Positions 49,934 through 58,455 of a DNA stretch of 64,000 nucleotides are shown here, piece after piece. The stretch comes from an uncultured Bacilli bacterium. Lineage in GTDB: Bacteria; Bacillota_I; Bacilli_A; RF39; UBA660. Position 1 is the stretch's first letter; every line of letters starts with the position of its first letter. Location of the stretch: positions 124,001 to 188,000 of the forward strand of contig CAKOPN010000004.1 of NCBI GenBank assembly GCA_934100165.1, written 5' to 3'. The notes below the pieces were generated by a model that saw only the letters and a program-made list of their open reading frames with translations, did no database searches and was not told the DNA's origin. The position numbers and the translations under genes were made by a program.

Positions 49934-49975
49934 TAACCTTGGCAAGGTCATATTCTACCATTAAATTATGTTCGC
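49902..49975 (-). tRNA. tRNA-Gly(GCC)
   Basis: A complete cloverleaf on the minus strand: acceptor GCGAACA/TGTTCGC, D-arm with AATGGTAGA, anticodon stem CCTTG/CAAGG around GCC, T-arm GGGGGTCCGATTCCCC-like, discriminator T and encoded CCA. Its end UCCA suits the glyQS T-box bulge UGGA. It follows tRNA-Cys by eight bases. Confidence 0.95.
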
Positions 49976-49983
49976 AAAATACA

Positions 49984-50057
49984 TGGAGGGCCTAGTCGGA
50001 TTTGAACCAACGATCGGGGAGTTGCAGTCCCATGCCTTACCACTTGGCTATAGACCC
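49984..50057 (-). tRNA. tRNA-Cys(GCA)
   Basis: A complete cloverleaf on the minus strand: acceptor GGGTCTA/TAGGCCC with one G-T pair, D-arm AGCCAAGTGGTAAGGC, anticodon loop CTGCAAC with GCA, T-arm GTTGGTTCAAATCCGAC, discriminator T and encoded CCA. Confidence 0.95.
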
Positions 50058-50072
50058 ACAAGTGATATAACA

Positions 50073-50101
50073 ATTTTATAATAGAATTTAAAAGATGTCA
50101 A
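50073..50101 (-). promoter_or_regulatory. Promoter of the tRNA-Cys/tRNA-Gly unit, inside a 13-base inverted repeat
   Basis: TTGACA (50101-50096), spacer of 17, TAAAAT (50078-50073) on the minus strand, 15 bases before tRNA-Cys. TGATATAACAATT (50063-50075) and its exact complement AATTGTTATATCA (50144-50156) frame the promoter. Confidence 0.75.
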
Positions 50102-50166
50102 TAAATTATATTGCACATTTTCAAAAAATATACATCTATGAATAATTGTTATATCATTTTCATTAT

Positions 50167-51237
50167 TTAATTTTTAATTGCCTCTAGCACACTTCTTTTG
50201 ACACAGCTAACATCGTTACCTGAAATCACCTTTTCGAAATCATTGTTACAAAAGTACACCTTCTCTGTACTTTTTTCCTTTGCACATAAAGAAGTGTCAT
50301 CTTTAGTAATTTCCATGTAACCAGTTGGGCAGCTACTACCATAATATTCTTCACCCTGCATAAATGCTCCGTAACACTTTCCTTTGTAGAAGTTTCCACC
50401 ATTTTCATTTGTACATATATTCTCATCTACTTCATCTAGTTTAATCTCATTATAGAAACATCCATTTAAAGCATCAGAATATATACCATTTTTATAATCG
50501 CCAACGTCATTACACACTGTAACTTTTTCTTTAGTATCATTCTTATTAACACACGTTGTTCCATTTGGTTCAAAACCTTCAGGGCACTTTAGCTCTTCTT
50601 TAGGGCTAACCTTCTCTTCTTTTATGCACTTATCAGTCTCGAGAGTATAGCCATCTGGACAAGTATATTTGACCACTTTTTCTTCTTCTTTTGTCTCGGC
50701 TTTCTCATCAGCAGTCTTAATCTTTTCCCATACAGCATAAAAAGTGATATCACCTTCGACTTTATAATCATCAGTTATTTCGTTTTTGTCCTTATCTTCC
50801 CAATGTTTAAATACATACCCTTCTTTTACTCCAGGAGAAATTAGCACTAACTTTTCACCTTTTTTTACTTTTACTTGTTCAACTTTATCGCCTAAATCGA
50901 ATGTAACATCATAGTAAATAATCTCTTCAATCTTTTCCCATATTGCTGTTAACTTCATGTTACTATTAACTTCTAGCTCATCTTGTACTTTTATGCCATC
51001 TTCATTAACCCAACCTTTAAAAGTATAACCACTTCTAGTCGTAGTCTCCTCTTTCAAATTGAGTTTATTCATAGACTTGACCTCCACACTTTTCACACTT
51101 GTTCCACCATCAGTATCAAATGTTACTGTATAAATTGCATTATTACTGTGTTTAATTACCAACCCTGCTGCTATGAAAAGTAAACTTCCAATAACAAACA
51201 AAATTGCCCCTGTAGTATGTAATATATTTTTGCTCAT
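50167..51237 (-). CDS. Membrane-anchored protein with InlB-type repeats and Cys-rich repeats
   Basis: The 356-residue protein has a membrane helix at about 9-30 and then an outer part. Two InlB B-repeat/Flg_new domains follow (YTVTFDTDGGTSVKSVEV to GYTFKGWV and LTAIWEK; then YDVTFDLGDKVEQVKV to YVFKHWED and FYAVWEK). After a Glu/Lys linker, short Cys-rich repeats appear (YTCPDGYTLETDKC, LKCPEGFEPNGTTC, SSCPTGYMEI). It begins eight bases after the SecA-like gene with AGGAG, so the two are co-expressed. It is a candidate substrate or partner of that ATPase, by context only. Confidence 0.75.
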   Translation of the reverse strand: MSKNILHTTGAILFVIGSLLFIAAGLVIKHSNNAIYTVTFDTDGGTSVKSVEVKSMNKLNLKEETTTRSGYTFKGWVNEDGIKVQDELEVNSNMKLTAIWEKIEEIIYYDVTFDLGDKVEQVKVKKGEKLVLISPGVKEGYVFKHWEDKDKNEITDDYKVEGDITFYAVWEKIKTADEKAETKEEEKVVKYTCPDGYTLETDKCIKEEKVSPKEELKCPEGFEPNGTTCVNKNDTKEKVTVCNDVGDYKNGIYSDALNGCFYNEIKLDEVDENICTNENGGNFYKGKCYGAFMQGEEYYGSSCPTGYMEITKDDTSLCAKEKSTEKVYFCNNDFEKVISGNDVSCVKRSVLEAIKN

Positions 51238-51245
51238 AATTTCTC

Positions 51246-54200
51246 CTATTTTTTCTTACTTCTTGATAAAATTACTTCTGGCATTTTTTCTGTAAGCATC
51301 ATCTTTTCGCCATTTTCTACCTTTGCGAAAAACATTGGCCTTACCATTAAATTTGCATATAGCTTTACTGCTTTATCTTCTTGACCTTTTTCTAATAATT
51401 TTGTGCTTCTTCTTTCTACTTTTTCTAGTTCTTTTTTACTTTTTTGTTCAACCTTTTCTCTTACATCCATAAAAGTCTTTAAACTTTCTATATCATTTTC
51501 TTTTATTTTACTCTCTGTAAATTCATATGTCTTATCATTTGCATCATAGAAAAGAGTTTTTCCAAATAAAGAATATTTATTAAATTCTAAAGATCTTTCC
51601 TCTTCTTTTGAAAGTATTTTACCAAAAGCATTTTTTATAGCGAGTTTTTCTTTTTCTAGTCTCTTTCTTTGACATGATTTATAAAACTCTTCGTTAGCTA
51701 ATTGATCTTGCGAATCGTCCATTGTCAATGATGTCAAACTTTTTTGAGTTATAGAAGCATCAAGAATAGTTGGTATTGACATAATCATATAACTGTTAAC
51801 TTGTAATAGTGTTGCTTTATCATTTTCTCTTGCAGATTTTTCATCCGTAAAATATGCTACATTATGTTTTTGAAGTGCATAATCCAGTATAGCGTTTCTA
51901 AATTCAATAATATTTGCATTAGTTTCTTTTAAAGAATCTAAATCAAATTCTATACCAAGTACTTGTTTTGCCTCAATGGCTAGTGCCGCAATATCCAAAA
52001 CTAAATTGCTTTGCTCCATGCTCTCTAAAACATCATCTTTATTTATATCACCTTCTATTAGATAAGATGTTATTAAATTATCGACAACTTCTTCGAGCAT
52101 TTTTTCAACTTCTAATTTTTCATCAACTTTTCCAAGTAAAATTTCTCTTCTTCTACTTCTATATTTATCGATTATCTTTTCAGCATTTCGTGACAATTCC
52201 TGAGTAGCTTTTATGTTATCACTTATTATTTTTTCATTTATAGCTTGTGCCTGGCTTATCTTTTGTTCTACATTTTTCTTTGCTTTATCATTAAGCATTA
52301 TAGCACCATTAACTGCTTTAGGAAATTTTGAGAAATATTCTTGTGGAGTAACATTTTCTTCCATATTTTTTACTCCGATATATTCTAAGTCACTTGGCGA
52401 AGCATATCTTTCACAAACTCCTTTGGCACCATTACGGCCACATCTTCCTTCAAGTTGTCTATCTATTCTACTAATTTTAAAGTAGCCACTTGATAATACC
52501 TTTAATCCGATAGATTCTAATCTTTCTCTTTCTTCTTCTTCGCTTTCAGCACTCCATAGAAGATTTTTAGAAGAATTCATTAGAGCGTTTTCAACACTTT
52601 GCCTTACTTCATCACGTTCATTAGAAGTTAAATTAAGTGGTTTGCCAATTTTTCTTTCAACATTTTTTATTCTTCTTTCTGTTGCAATGTTTATTATTGT
52701 GTCTCTATCTCCTCCTAGTTTTATGTCTGTTCCACGCCCAGCCATTTCTGTTGAAAGAGTAACTGCTCCTGGAAGGCCTGCTCTTGCTATTATTTCAGCT
52801 TCTTTTGATTTGTCTGTGTTAGCATCTAAAACTTCGTGGTTAATTCCTCTTTTATTTAATTCATCATCAATTAGTGATAGTTCTTTAGGATTTGATACCA
52901 CAACCAAAACTGGTTGGTGTTTTTCTGAAAAGACTGATTCTTCAATAGAAGCGATAATAAGTTTTAATTTACTTTCAAAATCACTAGCATACCTTGTTTC
53001 TTCTTTATGTATACCAATTGGCTTTTTAGATGACGATAGACCATTATGTTTTAATCTTTTGCTATAATAATTGTAAAAAGCATTTTTAGGAATTTGCACT
53101 GTATCCTTTTGGAAGACTTCTTCAAAAACACTTTTAGATGAAGTACCGGTCATACCTGCAAAAACATCATACCTAGAATAGAAGTCTTTTTGCGTTATGC
53201 TTGCCACTGTATCATTTACTTTAGTCATTTTATCACTATCTATTTTTTCTTTTAATTCGATAGCTTCTTGTAACCCATTGCTGTATGTTGATCCTTCTAT
53301 GACTCTTCCGTTTTTTACAACCTTAACCTTTCCATCTACAATTGTGTAATCTCTTGGCATCTGCATTACAATGTTAGCATAAATAGCATTGTTGAAATAG
53401 TGCAGTGCGCCTGTTGCATCTTCATTAACTAAACTTATAAACTTATTATAATCATCATTAAATGTTGGATGATTTTCATCTCTTACAATTCTCTTTGCTG
53501 CATCACTAGTTAAAAATACATTTCCATTTACAATGCTATAATCAATATTTTCTATATAATTTGGATCATTAACAATCTCATGAGCATTTTCTTTAATTTT
53601 CTTATTTATTTCAAATGCATAATAAAAATATTCTAAATATTTTTCTACTGTTCTATCAGGAATATAATATTCGTTTTGCTCTTTGTAAAGAATCATACTT
53701 GACTGGGATTTTATTTCTTCTGCAAGATGTCTTAATCTTTCTTCTTGCTCTTTGTTTCCGGCAAGATATATTTCTTTCTCATCTTTTGTAAGAATATCAT
53801 ATAATTCTAAAGGATTCATTCCAAATTCATTGTCATCGGTTACTATGTACATATTTGGTTTTATAGTTTTCTCAAAGAATCTCTGTGCTCTTCTTTGATA
53901 AGTTATTTGATCTGGAACAATTTCTTTTGAATAAAGAGAAATACATAGATTTCTTGCTTCTTCATATGATATTTTGTCATACCTTTTATATTTACCATTT
54001 GTTTTTGAATCTATGTCCTCATAAGGTACGCGTACTAATTTTGCAAGATCATTTACTGTCATTCCATCCGCATAGATTAAACTGTCTTCACTTAAAATAT
54101 AAGGGCACTGAGCATCATCAATTAAAGCATCATCTACTTCATCAATTAAAGCAAAAGCTGGTTTTGTTTCTCTTTGAAGAAGATCTTCTTCCTTTTTACA

Positions 54201-55085
54201 AGTACCATCTCTTAAATAATCGAATGCTACCGCAGATTTTGAAGCATAAGTAATATCCTTTTCATATGCTTCTTTTTTCACTTGATGAAGTTTTTTTTCA
54301 AGTTCTATTTTCTTATCATAAGGTATATCTTCTGTTGAATACCCTTCGATTCTAGCAAGATCCTCTATAGTGTCTGGAACAAATCCAACAGATTGACCGA
54401 GCGACTCAAAAATTGGTCTTACTTCTTCGTAATCTCTTTTAGAAAGATAACTATTAGCCGTTACTATATGTGCACCTTTGCCACGTAGTGAATAAAAATA
54501 AAGTACTGGTACTGCCGCTAGAGTTTTACCTTCACCTGTTCCAAGTTCTGCTATATCACCATTACTCATTGCAATTGCTGCAAAAAGTTGAACATCTCTT
54601 AAAAACATATTTGGTTTGTTATGGAAGCAAGTTAATGCAAGAGTTGAAAGTGCATACGTTTGTGGAAGATAATCTTTAATCTCCTCAAAAGTTTTAGTGT
54701 TTTCCATTTGCTTTTTGTAATATGCATTTTTAGATTTAAACCACTCACTTAGCTTCCTTTCGAATTCTTCTTTCACTTCTTTGTCTTCTAACATTGACTT
54801 ATGGATATGAGTTAATATTCCTGTATAGTTTACTGAGACTCTACCGTTTTTAGTGTTTATTATTCTAGAAGGCAAAACATCTTTTACTTTTAAAGTTCCA
54901 TTTGCAGTATTTACATTACTATTTAAAAATTTACTTACGAAATCTTTCCCAAGTATTTCTTGAGCATTTAAATCAAATTCATCGATTAAATTTTTTCTTT
55001 CTATCTCTATTTTATCAAGTACCTTCTCTAAGCTTTTTATTTGAGAAGTGTTTACTTTTGCTTCATCTTCTTTTTCTATTACCAT
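51246..55085 (-). CDS. Large divergent SecA-like translocation ATPase
   Basis: The 1279-residue protein contains the SecA motor: LRDVQLFAAIAMSNGDIAEL, Walker A GTGEGKT (182-188), IVTANSYLSKRDYEE, Walker B FALIDEVDDALIDDA (about 312-325), FAGMTGTSSK, AGRGTDIKLGGD and IDRQLEGRCGRNG. Typical SecA has 780-900 residues with Walker A near 102, so about 80 residues are added in front and a long helical part behind. The last arginine-finger motif reads GRCGRNG in place of GRSGRQG. The C-terminal zinc motif of housekeeping SecA is absent. It is therefore an accessory SecA2-like ATPase. A xerC-like gene lies before it, a Cys-rich secreted protein after it; no SecY2 or glycosyltransferases are in the window. 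Confidence 0.85.
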   Translation of the reverse strand: MVIEKEDEAKVNTSQIKSLEKVLDKIEIERKNLIDEFDLNAQEILGKDFVSKFLNSNVNTANGTLKVKDVLPSRIINTKNGRVSVNYTGILTHIHKSMLEDKEVKEEFERKLSEWFKSKNAYYKKQMENTKTFEEIKDYLPQTYALSTLALTCFHNKPNMFLRDVQLFAAIAMSNGDIAELGTGEGKTLAAVPVLYFYSLRGKGAHIVTANSYLSKRDYEEVRPIFESLGQSVGFVPDTIEDLARIEGYSTEDIPYDKKIELEKKLHQVKKEAYEKDITYASKSAVAFDYLRDGTCKKEEDLLQRETKPAFALIDEVDDALIDDAQCPYILSEDSLIYADGMTVNDLAKLVRVPYEDIDSKTNGKYKRYDKISYEEARNLCISLYSKEIVPDQITYQRRAQRFFEKTIKPNMYIVTDDNEFGMNPLELYDILTKDEKEIYLAGNKEQEERLRHLAEEIKSQSSMILYKEQNEYYIPDRTVEKYLEYFYYAFEINKKIKENAHEIVNDPNYIENIDYSIVNGNVFLTSDAAKRIVRDENHPTFNDDYNKFISLVNEDATGALHYFNNAIYANIVMQMPRDYTIVDGKVKVVKNGRVIEGSTYSNGLQEAIELKEKIDSDKMTKVNDTVASITQKDFYSRYDVFAGMTGTSSKSVFEEVFQKDTVQIPKNAFYNYYSKRLKHNGLSSSKKPIGIHKEETRYASDFESKLKLIIASIEESVFSEKHQPVLVVVSNPKELSLIDDELNKRGINHEVLDANTDKSKEAEIIARAGLPGAVTLSTEMAGRGTDIKLGGDRDTIINIATERRIKNVERKIGKPLNLTSNERDEVRQSVENALMNSSKNLLWSAESEEEERERLESIGLKVLSSGYFKISRIDRQLEGRCGRNGAKGVCERYASPSDLEYIGVKNMEENVTPQEYFSKFPKAVNGAIMLNDKAKKNVEQKISQAQAINEKIISDNIKATQELSRNAEKIIDKYRSRRREILLGKVDEKLEVEKMLEEVVDNLITSYLIEGDINKDDVLESMEQSNLVLDIAALAIEAKQVLGIEFDLDSLKETNANIIEFRNAILDYALQKHNVAYFTDEKSARENDKATLLQVNSYMIMSIPTILDASITQKSLTSLTMDDSQDQLANEEFYKSCQRKRLEKEKLAIKNAFGKILSKEEERSLEFNKYSLFGKTLFYDANDKTYEFTESKIKENDIESLKTFMDVREKVEQKSKKELEKVERRSTKLLEKGQEDKAVKLYANLMVRPMFFAKVENGEKMMLTEKMPEVILSRSKKK

Positions 55086-55105
55086 GAGATACTCCTTTCA
55101 AAATG

Positions 55106-55990
55106 TTACTTCTTGATTACTGCTCTTGGATGTGCTTTATAATAAACTTCTTTTAATCTATCTGTTGTGATATGTGTATATATGGCAGTTGTCGATAAAC
55201 TTTCATGCCCTAAAAGTTCTTGCACAGATAAGATATCACAACCTTCGTTCAAAAGATGCGTTGCAAAGCTGTGTCTTAACATGTGTGGTGATATTTTTTT
55301 GTTGATGCTTGTCTTCTTTATTACCTCATCTAAAATATATCTTACGCCTCTTGTTGTAAGTTTTCCTCCATTATTATTTAAAAATAAATATTCTAAATTC
55401 TTTTTATTTAATTTTTTATAGCCATCGTTTAAATAAAGCTCCAAAATTTCTTTAGCATAATCTCCAAATCTAGCGATTCTTTCTTTGCCGCCCTTACCTA
55501 AAACTTTAAACTCTTCATCGTTTATATCCTTTATTTTTATATTTACAAGTTCACTTACTCTTACTCCCGAAGCATATAACATTTCTAGTATAAGTCTGTT
55601 GCGCTGCCCTAGTGGTTCTTTTAAATCTGGTACTTCTAAAAGCTCTTCTATTTCATTATAGTAAAAGAACCTTGGTAAATGTTTAGACTTCTTTGGTGTT
55701 TTAACAAGCATAAATGGATTGTTTTTTGTATAATCATTATTTATTAGATATTTATAAAATCCCCTTAAAGAGCTCATTTTTCTAGCCAGTGTTGAGGCGA
55801 TATTCTTTTTATCACTTAGCACTTTAAAATAATCCTTAATGTTGTCATATTTAACCTTGAGGATGTCTATATTTTCTTCTTCTAGGAAATCATAATATTC
55901 CCTGATATCTTCTTCATAACTATCTATCGTATACTGAGAATAGTTCTTTTCATATTTTAAATAATGCAAGTATTCTTCAATATACCTCAT
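55106..55990 (-). CDS. xerC: Tyrosine recombinase, XerC/XerD-like
   Basis: The protein of about 294 residues has the SAM-like core-binding domain (residues 1-85: YIEEYLHYLKYEKNYSQYT) and the catalytic domain with all six residues: R in YASGVRVSELVNI, K in GKGGKERIARF, H-x-x-R in SPHMLRHSFATHLL, H in LLGHESLSTTAIY and the nucleophile Tyr in the same run. Size fits Xer recombinases that resolve chromosome dimers. ATG 55990 is preferred, nine bases after GAGG; ATG 55999 is possible. Since the gene stands by lexA and not by a visible prophage, a Xer role is most likely. Which of XerC or XerD it is cannot be told. Confidence 0.88.
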   Translation of the reverse strand: MRYIEEYLHYLKYEKNYSQYTIDSYEEDIREYYDFLEEENIDILKVKYDNIKDYFKVLSDKKNIASTLARKMSSLRGFYKYLINNDYTKNNPFMLVKTPKKSKHLPRFFYYNEIEELLEVPDLKEPLGQRNRLILEMLYASGVRVSELVNIKIKDINDEEFKVLGKGGKERIARFGDYAKEILELYLNDGYKKLNKKNLEYLFLNNNGGKLTTRGVRYILDEVIKKTSINKKISPHMLRHSFATHLLNEGCDILSVQELLGHESLSTTAIYTHITTDRLKEVYYKAHPRAVIKK

Positions 55991-56049
55991 ATTTATCATC
56001 CTCTATTCTTATAATACTATTTTATAATAAATATTGTTTATTATCTAGT

Positions 56050-56063
56050 ATTATCTAGATAAT
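56050..56063. promoter_or_regulatory. 14-base perfect palindrome between xerC and lexA
   Basis: ATTATCTAGATAAT is its own complement, with a partial copy TTATCTAG just before it (56041-56048). It lies between the divergent genes and could be an operator. No known consensus matches. Confidence 0.35.
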
Positions 56064-56083
56064 TTTTATTTTTTATAAAATCG

Positions 56084-56124
56084 ATGTTTGAACATTTGAC
56101 ACATTATTGCTCTCATGTTAAGAT
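56084..56124 (+). promoter_or_regulatory. Promoter of the lexA-like gene with adjacent palindrome
   Basis: TTGACA (56096-56101), spacer of 17, TAAGAT (56119-56124). Directly upstream is ATGTTTGAACAT (56084-56095), a dyad ATGTT-TG-AACAT. It resembles but does not equal the Bacillus LexA box (CGAAC-N4-GTTCG). The promoter lies downstream of the longest possible start codon, which fixes the gene start at 56150. Confidence 0.75.
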
Positions 56125-56149
56125 TATAGCGAATAAGGATGTGTTTTTT

Positions 56150-56686
56150 ATGGAATTATTGACATCAAGACAGGAAGAAATTCTTGATACGTTAAAAAAA
56201 TTTATCGCTAAAAATGGTTATCCCCCTACGGTACGTGAAATTGCCTCAATTATGGATTTAAATTCTCCTGCTACTATTCATTTTCATTTGTTAAAGCTTG
56301 AAGAAAAAGGTTACATAAAGAAAAGCAAATCTAAAAACAGATGTTTGGAATTATTAGTACCAAATGAGTATGTTAGTAGTGAATGTTTAACTTTTCTACT
56401 TCCAATGTTTATGGAAGGTGATCATTATGATGAGGATAAGACAACTGCTTTTTTCCCTGTCTCAAGTAATATTTTGCCTGATGACGGTAATGCTTTTGCT
56501 GTTAAGGCTATGAATACAAAAGGAAAAATTCAAGAAAATGATATTTTAATCGTTCAAAAATGTAACAGTGCTACAGATAAAGATACTGTTATTACCATCG
56601 ATGATAACAATGATGTTACCATTCAAAAATTAACTAAACATTCTAATGTTATTGGAAAAGTAATAAGTATGTATAGAAAATTTTAA
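56150..56686 (+). CDS. lexA: LexA-like repressor lacking the self-cleavage residues
   Basis: The 178-residue protein starts at ATG 56150, after AAGGATGTG and 25 bases downstream of the promoter. Residues 1-68 are a LexA winged helix: LTSRQEEILDTLKKFIAKNG, YPPTVREIASIMDLNSPATI, HFHLLKLEEKGYIKK. The C-terminal domain keeps the fold (FPVSSNILPDDGNAFAVKAM, IQENDILIVQKC, VIGKVISMYRKF). The usual GDSM with the catalytic Ser is replaced by MNTKGK, the catalytic Lys of ATVKRF by Gln in VTIQKL, and the Ala-Gly cleavage site by EG in MFMEGDHY. So RecA-induced self-cleavage should not occur. Either SOS control works differently here or this is a diverged paralogue. Confidence 0.82.
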   Translation: MELLTSRQEEILDTLKKFIAKNGYPPTVREIASIMDLNSPATIHFHLLKLEEKGYIKKSKSKNRCLELLVPNEYVSSECLTFLLPMFMEGDHYDEDKTTAFFPVSSNILPDDGNAFAVKAMNTKGKIQENDILIVQKCNSATDKDTVITIDDNNDVTIQKLTKHSNVIGKVISMYRKF

Positions 56687-56710
56687 AAGTACCAGATATC
56701 TGGTACTTTT
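56685..56710. terminator. Bidirectional terminator between lexA and the coiled-coil gene
   Basis: Perfect palindrome AAAAGTACCAGAT/ATCTGGTACTTTT, T-rich on the right, ending just before the neighbouring stop codon. Confidence 0.85.
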
Positions 56711-56712
56711 CT

Positions 56713-58455
56713 TTACTCTAATTTAAGCTGTTTAACGTTGATTTCTTCTTGACTTATCATATCCTGTTTAATTCTTTTTATATCTTCTTCTTCTTTTTCA
56801 ATATCATCACTCAGTATTTCAAATTTTGATATAATATCTGAAAATTCTGGATAAACGTCTATGTACTCTTTAAAAGTTGTTTTACATTCATTTAGAATAT
56901 CATCAAGATCATTTTTTGCAGCTGATATATAATCTAGTGTTTTGTCAAAATCTTGAAGACTGTAATGAATCTCATTTAAATAATTTGTTACCCTAAACTT
57001 TGTTTGTTCTTCTCTTCGCATTTTTGGATTTAATGCATCATGAATTAGTGATATTCCAGTTAAGCTTAGTAAAAGACTCCTTTGATATTTTGGAGTATTT
57101 CTTCTTAAGCTGTTAAAAACAGATGCTGCTAAAAGGAATTTTGTGGATTCTCTTAATCCTTCATATACTACTTTTACTTCCTCATGCTTGTTTACGGCAT
57201 GTTTTATTTTGTACTCCATTTCTTTTGTTATTTCATCTAGTCTTTTCTTTTGAAGTTCAAACTCTTTCTGTAAATCTTCCATCTCAAAATACTTCTCAGT
57301 AGCTTTATCAATATTTTCCTGATTTATTTTTAAAATGTCTATTCTATTATCTAAATTACTCTTCAAAGTTCTACTTTTGTCTTCTAATTCTTGTGACTTA
57401 TTATATAAAGTTAAATAGAACGGATTTTTTTCTACATCATCCATATGTTTTCCATTTACTAAATCTGTTGCATAATCTTTAAATATTTCATATATTTTTT
57501 TATTTTCTTCACTACTTATATCACTGAAAGATAACTTTCTTTTTAAGTTTTTCACTTTAATAAGTATGTCCTCAATTTCTTGTATCATTTCTTTGACTTC
57601 TTCAACATCATAATTTTCATTATATTCGTTATTTATAGTGTTATACGTATTTATTAGCTTATTTAACTCATGCCTTTTTTCACTCAAATACTTATCATAA
57701 GCATCCATAATTGCTTTTCTTTTTATGATTTCAAGTTTACTTACAAGCTCTGGCTGTTCTATCTCTTCAGTTTTTTCATATTCTTTTATTCTTGTTTGAG
57801 TCTTCTCTATTTCATCACTATATTTTTTGTCTCCAACATCACTTATGTTTGGTCTTAGTTCATCTTGTGTATCTTCAAACGTTAAATCTTGAACAGGTAT
57901 TTCAGTTAGTGTACTTTCTTTTACATCATCTATTTTGACAAGTTCATCTTCTTTAGAAGTTTCTGCACTTTCTTCTTGTTTGCCTTTTTGTTCTTGTTTT
58001 TGATCATTTTTTTGCTTTTTTGTTTTTTCTTTCTCTTGATTGTTTGATAATAAATTTTCTTGACTTTGCTTTTGTTTTTCTTCTTGTGTTTTTTTCTCTT
58101 TTTCATTTAAAGCTTCTTGCTTTTTATTTTCAGATTTTTCTTCTTTTTCGTTATTTTCCTTAACAACTTCTTGATTATTTTCCTCTAGTTGCTTTTGCAG
58201 ATTTTGATTTATTATTATCTCTTGCTCTTTCTTTTTTACTAGTTCTTCTTTTTTTCTTGCATACTCTAGTTTTTTTTCTGTAATAAAATTTATTAGCTTT
58301 TCCCTATTCCAAATTACACCGTTAGAATAAAATTCTAATATGTCATTATACAAACCATTTTCAAAAGAATTTAAAATAGTATCGTTATCATAATTTTCTA
58401 GTAAATAATTTAACTTTCTCTCAATTTCTTCTCTTTTTTCAAAATCTTCCATCAT
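56713..58455 (-). CDS. Large coiled-coil protein, unknown
   Basis: The 580-residue protein consists of an N-terminal helical part (1-70), a long Glu/Lys/Gln-rich disordered stretch (about 75-175) and long coiled coils (about 230-420 and 530-580). Near residues 440-480 is a less polar segment (RESTKFLLAASVFNSL, RSLLLSLTGISLIHDAL) that could sit on the membrane. No catalytic motif and no family recognised. Its ATG overlaps the stop of the ABC-F gene by one base, so it depends on that transcript. Perhaps a structural or scaffolding protein. Confidence 0.55.
   Translation of the reverse strand: MMEDFEKREEIERKLNYLLENYDNDTILNSFENGLYNDILEFYSNGVIWNREKLINFITEKKLEYARKKEELVKKKEQEIIINQNLQKQLEENNQEVVKENNEKEEKSENKKQEALNEKEKKTQEEKQKQSQENLLSNNQEKEKTKKQKNDQKQEQKGKQEESAETSKEDELVKIDDVKESTLTEIPVQDLTFEDTQDELRPNISDVGDKKYSDEIEKTQTRIKEYEKTEEIEQPELVSKLEIIKRKAIMDAYDKYLSEKRHELNKLINTYNTINNEYNENYDVEEVKEMIQEIEDILIKVKNLKRKLSFSDISSEENKKIYEIFKDYATDLVNGKHMDDVEKNPFYLTLYNKSQELEDKSRTLKSNLDNRIDILKINQENIDKATEKYFEMEDLQKEFELQKKRLDEITKEMEYKIKHAVNKHEEVKVVYEGLRESTKFLLAASVFNSLRRNTPKYQRSLLLSLTGISLIHDALNPKMRREEQTKFRVTNYLNEIHYSLQDFDKTLDYISAAKNDLDDILNECKTTFKEYIDVYPEFSDIISKFEILSDDIEKEEEDIKRIKQDMISQEEINVKQLKLE

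Noticed and set aside
55106..55990. The tyrosine recombinase as integrase of a mobile element around the SecA-like gene
   Set aside because: Its size and motifs fit a housekeeping Xer protein, and I found no flanking direct repeats, excisionase or phage genes; it was kept as Xer-like.
56084..56149. A longer LexA-like protein starting at 56084
   Set aside because: The start would lie upstream of the TTGACA/TAAGAT promoter and has no ribosome site.
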